DNA of 64,000 bases from Nectonema munidae. Lineage: Eukaryota > Nematomorpha > Nectonematoida > Nectonematidae. Position numbers and translations under genes: made by a program. The stretch lies in the NCBI GenBank assembly GCA_030549495.1, contig JAUIRK010001053.1, positions 183,501-247,500 on the forward strand, written 5' to 3'. The first letter of the stretch is position 1. Every line of letters starts with the position of its first letter. Under the pieces are notes generated by a model that saw only the letters and a program-made list of their open reading frames with translations, was not told the DNA's origin and searched no databases. Positions 30,700 through 40,380 of the stretch are shown here, one piece after another.

Positions 30700-31328
30700 G
30701 ATTATAAATTTTCAAGAGTGTATCTAATATAAACACTAAGTTAAGTTATAAGTTATAGACATTATAATAAAAAAAATTTGTTGAAAAAATGTATATTTGA
30801 TTTTGATTGACAGTTTTTGACATGAGAGTGTCATTCAACTACCAATCAAAAGATTAACTTAACGATTTTAGGAAAGGTCAGAAAGTTTGAAGGCATATAA
30901 TTCAGCCAATTTTGTATAAATAAGATTTTAGTCAGTGATAATGTTAACGCACTCATGTCGTTGCTCAGTCTACTAGTGTCATTCTTTCATGAACTACACC
31001 TTACATCAGTTATTGAAAATGTTAATCTTACCACATTTTTATCCTATTTTGCGATAAATATTTATTCCTTATATGAAAATATTATATATGTTACAGATGC
31101 ATAATAATTTTTCTTTATTTTTAATGGTAACTGACTAGTTTAACCGGTTATCGACCACAGTCTACAATGTCGACTTTACAAAAATATAACCCTATGTTTT
31201 TTTTAATACAAATCTGCTTTACATTAGATATCTTCTGGTTAATCTGGTTGTTAACGCGTTAATGATAAATGACAATGATAAATTAGGAAAATATACATCT
31301 AATCAAATCTTATAGTAATTCTCACTAA

Positions 31329-31462
31329 CCCTTTCGTGATGACCAGAAAAATTCAGACGATATTTATTAAAAAGCAGAAGATTCATATACAAAACTATTT
31401 GAAAAAGCAGATGAAAGTAAAATTGTTTATGTATCATATATAATACACTGGTCACGAAAGTG
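31329..31462. mobile_element. piggyBac-type MITE, diverged copy
   Basis: CTAA on the left and TTAA on the right flank 134 bp with ends CCCTTTCGTGATGACCAG and CTGGTCACGAAAG. The inside carries the AAGCAGA and GAAAAAGCAGATGAAAG phrases of the other three copies. Confidence 0.7.
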
Positions 31463-31794
31463 TTAACTATAACAATTTATACAACAACTCGTCGCCAACC
31501 TCATCCAATTGGCAGTTGCGATCTTTTGACGATCATATGGTCGAAAATTTTTGAATAAAGACTGTTTACTACTTCACTTGCCTTTTTTTCAGTGAAGTCA
31601 TTTTCAACCGTCCCGCATTTAAAATATTAAAATCCACAATCCACCCTCAATTTCACATTTGAAGCAACAATTTTAAATTTAAACAATCAACCTGCCAACT
31701 TAACACATATCTTGATAAGGAATATAATCTAAATGCTATTGTTTTTATTCATTGCATTTTTATGATGTTAGATTTTATTATTTATAGCACTGTT

Positions 31795-32127
31795 TAAAAA
31801 ATAGAATATCATGGCTTTTTAAAGCAACTGCAAGACTGAGGTTACGTTCGCTAGCAGCACGTGTTGCCTTAATAGATAAAACATTACGCTCAACAACAGA
31901 AAGTGTAGGAAAATTCCTTCAATATAGCGTATTGTGTAGATGTAATAGAAAAAGAAAGAAATTGAGCTCTGGTGATGTGACACGCGGATATGAGATATGA
32001 ATGAATAACGTATAAATTATACGTTTTCTTGCAAATACCCGCAGTACTAATATTGAAACCCTTCCCGCCCTGCAGTAAGTTTTAAACCCGCACGAGTGCC
32101 CACCCACCCCGCGTAAGCCCCTGACAC
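31795..32127 (-). mobile_element. hAT relic with transposase C-terminus
   Basis: The minus strand starts CAGGGGCTTACGCGGGGTGG near 32127. Further along, near 31910-31820, it encodes FPTLSVVERNVLSIKATRAA followed by SERNLSLAVAL. That is the hAT C-terminal block, which in the family reads like LxxxARxxLxIxATSAxSERxFS. The middle of the element is lost. Confidence 0.7.
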
Positions 32128-32441
32128 TGACAGAGATAAGAAAGTCACTGCACACATATTTACACATGCTCACCCAAAAATACTCATCCAAAGGCATATT
32201 CAGATTTATATAAAACATGCGCCTGTAATGATTCGATAAGATTGATAAATTAGGAATCTTGTATCTGCTTTTTCTGCATGTGAAACAACAATATGTTAAA
32301 TTGAACATATTCTTAGAAAAATATATAAGATAATAATTGGAAAAAAGCGTAGATACAAGAAAAAATCTCAAATTTTTAATTATTTTTTGTAGATTCAAGT
32401 TTCAGACGTTGTTGTATCGGGCGTTTTGACTCGAATTCATG

Positions 32442-32548
32442 TACCAAGCAGTGTTCTAAAAACTTTTCAAAAATTAAGAAAAAAATTGGCAAAGCCGGAA
32501 CTGGATACTGAAATATTTTTGCTCCGTAGCCATCGGATTTTCCTTGTC
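32442..32548 (+). repeat. hAT-like repeat end, copy B
   Basis: Same block as 8697-8801 in opposite orientation, starting TACCAAGCAGTGTT. It produces an open frame that looks like an exon (DTEIFLLRS), but the shared repeat makes a host exon unlikely. Confidence 0.6.
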
Positions 32549-33944
32549 CCGATACCCTCGAAGGAAAAGGGGGGGGGGGTGTCGATATCTAATGAATTCA
32601 GGGGCGCACATCCTTAAAATTATTGGGGGGGGCGAATTTTTTTTTGCAATTTTGAGAATTAGTGGTCTGGAAATGCCACGGGAGACCAAATATTCAAGTT
32701 CCTTTAAAATTGAGTGTATTCAGCGCATACCTAAAGTCCTAAATTTATAAAACTACTTTATATTTTTTTTTACAAAATTGGTGAATTTAAATATTATACT
32801 TCCAGCGAAAATATTTTAATTAAATTTGCATATCGAATATAGTGCGCAGAAAAAATGCTCCCAATTAAAAAGTAGGAAAAAATGCCCCAATTAAAAAGTA
32901 GGAAAAAATGCCCCCGAAAAAAATACCCCAATTTAAAATTAGGAAAAAATGCCCCAACACAAAAAATTATTAATTAAAATTTTTAAAAAAGATATGTCAA
33001 ATAAAGATTTTTTGTAAAAAAAAAGTTAACTTTTCATCTAAAACATTTAAAATTTAATTAAAGTAAACTAAAAAACTCTGCATACTACAAATTTTTAAAT
33101 ACAAAATTTTTTTTATAAAACAGCAAATATTTTTGGACTTTGTGTGTATCAGAACACTTTCTAAATATAATTTGTATTTTAACTGATTTTAAGAACACAT
33201 TCCCACAAATATGCACCTTTGCTATTGTTTTTAAGAACTTTATAAAGAAAAAACCCTATAGATTAAGACATTTTAGAAATTTAGCCTTTCAAAACGGTAC
33301 CAAATAAAAATATTTATATAATTTAAAAAATCCTGAAAATCAAAAATTAGGGGGGATTTTTTTCTACTTTTTAATTGGGGCATTTTTACCTACAACCATC
33401 GAATATACACTAGTTTAAAAAAATCTAAAATTGTTAGGGGGTGGAATAGGCTTTTCATTTGAAAAATGAAGTAGTCTACTAGGCACATTACAGGAATTGA
33501 TGAAAGGATATTTGATTCATAGAGAAAACAAATAACTGAAGGTTGGGTAGTTTTATATGAGTGAATGTAGTCTAAAGGCAAAGAGTCTACTAGACACCCT
33601 GTGATGTTTATATGGGAAAAATGTGGTTGATTCAGGGGCAAGGGTATAAAACGAAGTTATAATAGTGCAAACAAAAATAAACCAAAAAAATTAGATCGCA
33701 TTTCATTTTACTCAGCATCATTCAAAAATAGTTTAAAAGCTAAATTGATACAAGCTACAAAAATCTACACAAAGTAAAATAACTTTTAACATTTTGCAAT
33801 AATTTGCCTTTTATAATAACTTTTAAGGAAAAAAAAGCCTATCAGAAAAAGTTATAGAGCTTCAACAAAAACTAAAAAATTTTAGAGCATAACATAAGTT
33901 TTTTGAAAACTAATTTGATGTATCCCCTACAGCATACTCTATAG

Positions 33945-34090
33945 GTGGCATGGCAGGTTTTGAGATGATGGACATAGCATGGAAGCCTCTAGATTCGATT
34001 CCTCATCGATACGAATTTGTTCATAGTTTGACATAAGCGTTACATCAGTGCCTTGTCAACAAAAATACACCCGCTACCTTACCTTTTACT
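33945..34090 (+). mobile_element. SINE family B inside the hAT body
   Basis: A tRNA-like head GGTGGCATGGCAGG with B-box-like GATTCGATTCC leads into the tail CATAGTTTGACATAAGCG and GTGCCTTGTCAACAAAAATA. The same SINE sits at the same place in the second copy (38833), so it entered before the two copies separated. Confidence 0.75.
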
Positions 34091-34313
34091 TAAAATTGAA
34101 AAATTTGCTACATAATTAACATAAGAGAGAAAGGAAACAAAATAAACTAATATAGCAATTTTCACTATTAAATGGAATCGTCTGTTCTCAGAATAATTTC
34201 AAAAAAATAGGAGGCATAAAGAATTAGAGTTTATTTGACATTTTCAAGTTTTTATAAGCAGCAAAAGCCAACCTTTTAGCTAGACCTTATAATTAAAAAA
34301 TTATTTAAATAAC

Positions 34314-34676
34314 GGTCGACAGACATTTCGCCCCATAGACTATTTGCCCCCTGACAAATTGTCTCATAGGCTATTTGTTTCATCCATCTTTGCTTATTAT
34401 GTGTGTGTAAAATTATTAAAAAATTTTATATTCTTGTTTATTTTATCTCTATTAAATTATTTCAAATTAATCAATTTATCTCTTAATTTTTTAGAATTGT
34501 CCATGAGACAAAATGTCTTATGAAAATAACGGGGCGAATTGTCCATGAAACAAAATGTCTTATGAAAATAATGGGGCGAATTGTCCATGGGACGAACTGT
34601 CTTATGAAAATAATGGGGCGAATTGTCCATGGGACGAACTGTCTTATGAAAATAATGGGGCGAAATGTCTGAGACC
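34314..34676. mobile_element. MITE with 42-bp subterminal tandem repeats
   Basis: The ends are GGTCGACAGACATTTCGCCC and the complement GGTCTCAGACATTTCGCCC. Near the right end four 42-bp units (34497-34665) repeat GGGGCGAATTGTCCATG and GTCTTATGAAAATAA. Flanks TAAATAAC and AAACTAAC may be a worn 8-bp target duplication. Confidence 0.75.
34497..34665. repeat. 42-bp tandem repeat, 4 units
   Basis: Each unit alternates a terminal-like phrase (GGGGCGAATTGTCCATG) with CTTATGAAAATAA. In translation it gives a spurious 14-residue repeat. Confidence 0.85.
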
Positions 34677-35395
34677 AAACTAACATAAATCAAAGTATAC
34701 GAGAAAAGAAAATCATTGCGTTTTTTTTGAATATTTCTATCTACAAATAAAATCTGTCATAAATAGATCAAGTACATTTTTAACAACTGAAACATTTTGT
34801 TTCGATATTATATTTTTATTATAATAATCAACAAATTTTCTTAAAAAAAGTGATTTGATTATGTACAGTGTTAGTTATAAAATTTAACAATCGAACATTA
34901 TAAAAAATATCGCTGCTCAAATATTAAGCAAATAGAGTATTCTTGCTTTTAAAGTGAATAGATAATCAAAATATTCATACCCAAAAAACTATTTAAAAAA
35001 ATTTCTTGACTTGAAAAAATTAAATTTTCAAATATTACAAAATGTAGCAAACGTAGCGATAAAGATTAAGTGACTTTTGTTGGAAAAAAATTCTTAGCGC
35101 GAGTCTAACAATATTCATTGATATAAAATTGTAACGATTGAAAACTATTTTAATTTAACTCTAAATGCAAATTAGACAGAAGGAGTGGTGTAGTCAAAAA
35201 AAAGTTGATAGAAGGGGCACAATTTAAAAACAAAAAACTTGCGCAACATTATTTATACTTTCTTGATCCTTTCATTGGAAAATTTTTCAAAAACTTATAT
35301 GGCATAAGTTGCATGGGGGCACCATGCGGTACATAGGAGTGTGGGTACGGCCCCTCATGCCCCAGCCTAGCTACGTCAATGGAGAGAAGAGAGCT

Positions 35396-35540
35396 GAATG
35401 AGATAGGAGAGCTTAACAAGAAAACAGGGCTTGAATGAAAGAAGAGAGCTTGAGTGAATGATTGAGTTTTAGCAGAGAAAGCGGAAGAGAAAAACAGGAG
35501 AGAGAAAGAGAAATAGAATCACTGTGACAGAAGATGAGAA
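35396..35540. repeat. GA-rich low-complexity stretch
   Basis: Repeated GAGAGCTTGA / AGAGAGAAAGAG phrases inside the nested insertion of the hAT-like element. Confidence 0.6.
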
Positions 35541-35779
35541 AATCTAGTGGATCATCAACATGTGTTTGCTCAAAAATACTACGAGACACTGTGATAAACA
35601 TTGCTTACTTATTGTGTGCATATTGAAGCAATAGATTATTATTATATAGCTCTCACGCATCGTCTGTAAAATATGTTCGAAAGGAATTTCAGAGCAGCTT
35701 GGCATGATGTTTGATTGATTCGAAAGTCTGCATACATGTTTTATGAACAAGCAGCAACTCTTACTTATAGAAAATTATT

Positions 35780-35823
35780 GGGGGGGGGGGGGGGCGAAGG
35801 TCATTTTCACCCCCCCCCCCCCC
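35780..35823. repeat. G-tract facing C-tract hairpin
   Basis: A run of 14 G and a run of 14 C are separated by CGAAGGTCATTTTCA, able to form a G:C hairpin just inside the right end of the hAT-like element. Similar G runs occur near 32570, 32625 and 39237. Confidence 0.8.
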
Positions 35824-36086
35824 TGAAAACACATTGGGGGCGGTCGCCCCCTCCCCGGATGTGCGCCCCTGAATGAATTCTTGTTTAGTGAAGTTTAATC
35901 TAATTAGTCAAATTTTCAAGGGTGGCTTATCAAAATGGGGCTGGGTTGATGTGGGCTAAGCCCGCTCTTGGGATGCCTTTGTTTCAGAAAAGTTTTAATT
36001 TAACAGGAGAATGTGTTACGTTTGAATAATAGTAGGAGTAGAAAAACAGTGTATTTCATGTTAATTCACACGTTTATTATTTCTAG

Positions 36087-36566
36087 AAAGTATTTAATAG
36101 TCGCTTTGGCGAAAGCAAGAAGTTTTTTGCTCTTTTTTATCAATGCAAATCACCAAAGAATGAGCTGGATATTTTTACTCTTTTCAAAAATACCGTATCA
36201 AAGGATAATACCAAAAACCGAAAATATCTCCTCAATTGTTCAAGATTCTTCTTCGAAGCTTCCTCTACCCACATTAACAATGTGATAGATAAGCGAAGTC
36301 TCATACATTTCTCTTATTTCGATCTCTCATCTCTCAAGAAAGTCATCAGTTGTAACATCATTTGCCTTATAAATCTACTCAAGTGCACACAACGCGAATC
36401 ATTTGCTAAGGATGACAAAAATTTCGACTTTTCACTAAATCCTTGTTTCCCTATTTACAAATTATAATTTCGTTTTTCTTTGTTACCTTCTTGCAGAAGA
36501 GAGAATGTGGATGAAGTGAAAAAGACTGTGCTTACCAATGGTCAAGCAGCAATGCCTTTTAAATAA
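36087..36566 (+). CDS. Possible 3' end of an unidentified gene
   Basis: An open exon runs from acceptor TTTCTAG at 36086 to a donor CTCAA|GTGCAC at 36382. It joins in phase to 36497-36566 (acceptor TTCTTGCAG), which ends NGQAAMPFK and TAA. The first part reads KVFNSRFGESKKFFALFYQ, later FFEASSTHINNVID and FSYFDLSSLKKVI, helical and with balanced composition, unlike the AT-driven frames around it. AATAAA occurs at about 36703. I do not recognise the protein. No upstream exon could be supported; the open frame at 32393-32578 is repeat-derived. It could also be a relic of a mobile element. Confidence 0.35.
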
Positions 36567-36569
36567 GCT

Positions 36570-37615
36570 TATTCTCCCCCACTTTTTTTTTATTAATGAG
36601 ACATTTTAATAAATCAATTTTACTCATTCCTTTTGTGTGGATAGCATATGTTAGCTATTGCGAGCACATTTTTTTGCAATCTCCATTTATTTTTGACCAA
36701 TAAAATCCTTCTCGCCCTTAAAAATTTTACAAAGATTAGAAAGGTGAAAAATTCATTTTTCTTACACTACTAATATTTCTGCTTTATAACAATGAAATGT
36801 AAATTAAATTTAGCACTGATTCAAGTTTCTAATTTCATTCATTCTATTCAATATATAATTTGAGTGTCGTTTATACCGAATAATTTTCTATGGACAGGGT
36901 TGGACTTACTTGCTTTGGGGTTTTAGACCAAACTCTAGTACTTCTCTCTTTAAATTGTCATCTTATATACTTTTATGTATAGAAAATTGTCACTGTTAAA
37001 GTATGTAAGTAAAGTATTATCGTATCCTTGAGAAGAACTCAAGAATGTATATACTCATGCTTATTATCGAATACCAAGAGGTCAACAAAATATATAAGGT
37101 TTTAATAGCAAAAAGTTGAATTAATTTTATTTAAAGCTGATGTTTGAACAAGGTTTAGAGAGTGTCCTGCACAAAGAACATAATAAGTCAGTGTATTTAT
37201 AGCTTTTATTCACCTCATTTGTATCACACTTGAAGCTAAACTATCAGCACTATGATTATGGATGTTTATAAATGCAGAAATCTTTGAATTTCTTCAGCCA
37301 TTAAATTCATGTAGCACGCTTATTGATTAAATTAAGAAATAGTTATAATGAATAAGTCTTCCTTTTTCCGCTCGAGGTTCAATAGCTCCAATTAAAATAC
37401 TTTCACGAATTTGCCCACTTTTTCCATTATAAAATTTTAGAATTAGGAGAAAAAACTTCATCAAATTTTAGATGCATCTTTTCAAACATGAGCTTTTCTT
37501 TATTAGAGAGAGAGCAAGTCATCAGGATCCATAGAAATTTTTGATGAATGTATTATATATTGCTTAACTTCATTTTTTAATGATCTTCCTTCCTTCGTTC
37601 AAATGTGTCATGAAC
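36570..37615. other. Intergenic, nothing recognised
   Basis: AT-rich, with an AATAAA near 36703 and no supportable exon. Confidence 0.4.
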
Positions 37616-39250
37616 CAGGGGCGCACATCCTCAAAATTATTAGGGGGTGACATTCTTTTGTTACAATTTTCAAAATTAGTGGTCTGGAAATACCACAGGA
37701 GACCAAATATTCAAGCAATCCTTTAAAATAGAGTCTATTCAGCGCATACCTAAAGTCCTAAATTTATAAGACTACTTTATATTTTTTTTTACAAAATTGG
37801 TGAATTTAAATACTATACTTCATGCGAAAATATTTTAATTAAATTTGTATATCGAATATGGTGCGCAGAAAAAATGCCACAATTAAAAAGTAGGAAAAAA
37901 TGCCCCAACACAAAAAATTTCAAAAAATTATTAATTAAAATTAAAAAAAATAAGATATGTCAAATAAAGATATTTTGTAAAAAAACAAAGAGTTAACTTT
38001 TCATCTAAAAATTTAAAATTTAATTAAAGTAAACTAAAAAACTCATCATACGACAATTTTTTAAATACAAATTTTTTTTTTATAAAATAGCAAATATTTT
38101 TGGACTTGTATCAGAACACTTTCTAAATATAATTTGTGTTTTAACTGTTTTTAAGGACACATTCCCACAAATCTGCACCTTTGCTATTGTTTTCAAGAAC
38201 TTTATAAAGAAAAAAACCCTATAGATTAAGAAATTTTAGAAATTTAGCCTTTCAAAACGGTACCAAATTAAATATTTATATAATTTAAAAAAATCCTGAA
38301 AATCAAAAATTAGGGGGCATTTTTTCTAGGGGCCAAAAAAACTAAAATTGTTAGGGGGTTGAATAGGCTTTTCATTTGAAAAATGAAGTAGTCTACTAGG
38401 CACATTACAGGAATTGATGAAAGGATATTTGATTCATAGAGAAAACAAATAACTGGAGGTTGGAAAGTTTTATATGAATGAATCTAGTCTATAGGCAAAG
38501 AGTCTACTAGACACCCTGCGATGTTTATATGAAAAAATGTGATTGATTCAGGGGCAAGGGTATAAAATGAAGTTCTATTTGTGGAAACAAAAAATTAAGA
38601 TGGCATTATTTCATTTTACTAAGCATCATTCAAAAATAGTTTAAAAGCTAAATTTATACAAGCTACAAAAAGTAAAATAACTTAACATTTGCAATGATTT
38701 GCCTTTTATAATAACTTTTAAGGAAAACAAGTCTATCAGAAAAAGTTATAGAGCTTCAACAAAAACAAAAAATTTTAGAGCATAACTTAAGTTTTTGAAA
38801 ACTAATTTGACGTATCCCCTACAGCATACTCTATGGGTGGCATGGCAGGTTGGTTGAGATGATGGACTCAGCACGGAAGCCTCTGGATTCGATTCCTCAT
38901 CGATACGAATTTGTTCAGTTTGACATAAGCGGTACATCAGTGCCTTGTCAATGAAAATACACCCGCTGCACCTTACCTTTTACTCAAAATTGAAAATTTT
39001 GTTACATAATTAACATAAGAGAGAAAGGAAACAAAATAAAGGAATAAAGCTTACTTATTGTGTGAATATAGCTCTCACGCATCGTCTGTAAAATATGTTG
39101 GATAGGAATTTCAGAGCAGCTTGGCATGTGATGTTTGATTGATCCGAAAGTCTCCATTCTTTTATCTTTTCGAATGATCATGATCATCATACATGTTTTA
39201 TAAACAAGCAGCAACTCTTAATTATAGAAAATTATTGGGGGGGGGGGGGC
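37616..39250. mobile_element. Second copy of the 32.6-kb hAT-like element
   Basis: Starts CAGGGGCGCACATCC and follows the first copy through its AAAATGCCCCAA repeats, the SINE at 38833 and a segment with CTCTCACGCATCGTCTGTAA, ending in a run of G. It lacks the extra 1.4 kb of the first copy. The expected right inverted end is absent, so the copy is truncated at the G run. Confidence 0.8.
38833..38985 (+). mobile_element. SINE family B, second copy
   Basis: Counterpart of 33945-34090 within the duplicated element body, with the same head and the tail GTGCCTTGTCAATGAAAATA. Confidence 0.75.
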
Positions 39251-39990
39251 TTTTTTGATTATTTTGTGAAAAACAGTAATATTTTCCGATTCTTTGCCAA
39301 ATCTAATTTAAGCTCGTAGTGTTTTTAATAATGTTATTTCTCAATAATGGGGTGAAAACTTCGCAATAAATCCAAACATTCTTTCTAAGAAAATAGACTT
39401 TTGAAATCCAGTCTTTCTTTGACCAAAAGGAATATCTTCTGAGTCGTCAAGTAAGTCACGATTTTTTATTGGATGTGTTTTCCATGAAGTTTCCAACAGA
39501 TACGAAAATTCTGAAGTCAATGAGAGATGAAATAGTAGATTAGATTGCCAATTCGAGAAGTATGACAAAGATTCTTTTTCTCACACAGACCATTCCTTTA
39601 GAGGTCTAAACGACATGATCATATTTGTATCCCACCACTGCCAGCACGAACTTAAGAAGAAAAGAAAGTGATACAACGTGATTAAAGAAAAGTCTCTCAA
39701 GGCATCAATTATCAAGAGATAATCATGGCTAGAACAGACAATTTAGTTTTAAACGAAATTAGCCTTGGTGGAAAGAAGAGAGTGAATTAAGTGAGAACTT
39801 AATTCGCAATATCTGCTAATTATATTTAATTTTGTTTTAAAATATTTTAACTATGATTAACCTAAATCAAATTCAAAAAAAAATCGAGTCAAATAAAATA
39901 TTAAATCGAATCCAAAATTGATTCTTAATTTTGAATTCTCTTTTAGAATTTTTTCTGAAAATTCATTATTTTTTCAAAATTTTTATTCTT
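39251..39990. other. Intergenic, nothing assignable
   Basis: A minus-strand frame at 39341-39568 has a balanced composition (contains DLLDDSEDIPFGQRK), but no family was recognised and no neighbouring exon supports it. Confidence 0.35.
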
Positions 39991-39992
39991 CC

Positions 39993-40150
39993 TCAATGGC
40001 TGTTAGGTTGTACCGCTCAGCTTCAGTTGAAGGTCAGGGGTTCGATCCCCAAGGCTCCCAACTCTTAAAAACAAATTCACAAAAACTGATAAATAATCAA
40101 AGCGAGCATATAACCTTGCGGCTGAAAGTGCTTTGATATCTCCCTATCAA
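39993..40150 (+). mobile_element. tRNA-derived SINE, family C
   Basis: TGGCTGTTAGGTTGTACCG as A-box region and GGGGTTCGATCCCC as B box, 3' part without the family A tail. The stretch does not fold into a full cloverleaf, so it is not called a tRNA gene. Confidence 0.6.
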
Positions 40151-40240
40151 GCAACTCCTGTTAGGTGCACGGTTTACCAAGACTGGTCTAATTGCAGTGG
40201 AAGAAAATTTTTCATAAAGAAACTAGCGTTCTGTTTAGCT

Positions 40241-40367
40241 TTTTTTTTTTTGACAGGGTGTTTCTTGCAAGGGAAGTAGAAGCTTCCATATCTGCACTGA
40301 TGAACTTTTTTATGATAAGTCGATGGCATCGCCGGGATTCAAACCCAAAGGCTTTGGATCCGTAACT
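40241..40367 (-). mobile_element. SINE with poly-A and 13-bp target duplication
   Basis: GTTCTGTTTAGCT flanks it exactly on both sides (40228-40240 and 40368-40380). On the minus strand the 127-bp insert starts AGTTACGGATCC, has the B-box-like GGTTTGAATCCCGGC and ends in an A run (seen as T on the + strand). The hallmarks are complete for LINE-driven retroposition. Confidence 0.85.
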
Positions 40368-40380
40368 GTTCTGTTTAGCT

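Larger units (their letters stand above)
32599..35871. mobile_element. hAT-like element with nested insertions, perfect TSD
   Basis: CAGGGGCGCACATCC at 32599 and its complement at 35857-35871 are perfect 15-bp inverted ends. AATGAATT stands directly outside on both sides (32591-32598, 35872-35879), a perfect 8-bp target duplication as expected for hAT. The body is shared with 37616-39250. This copy additionally carries about 1.4 kb (roughly 34140-35570), including the MITE at 34314-34676 and a GGGGC-ended piece at 35180-35390. No transposase was recognised, so it is non-autonomous. The intact duplication suggests a fairly recent insertion. Confidence 0.85.

Noticed and set aside
31919-32398. 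159-codon minus-strand frame
   Set aside because: It runs across a GC-rich hAT end and AT-rich flank; no domain, and the transposase signal is in another frame.
32393-32578. Exon-like + frame containing SGVLTRIHVPSSVL and DTEIFLLRS
   Set aside because: Most of it falls in a repeat block that recurs inverted at 8697-8801, so it is interspersed-repeat sequence rather than a host exon.
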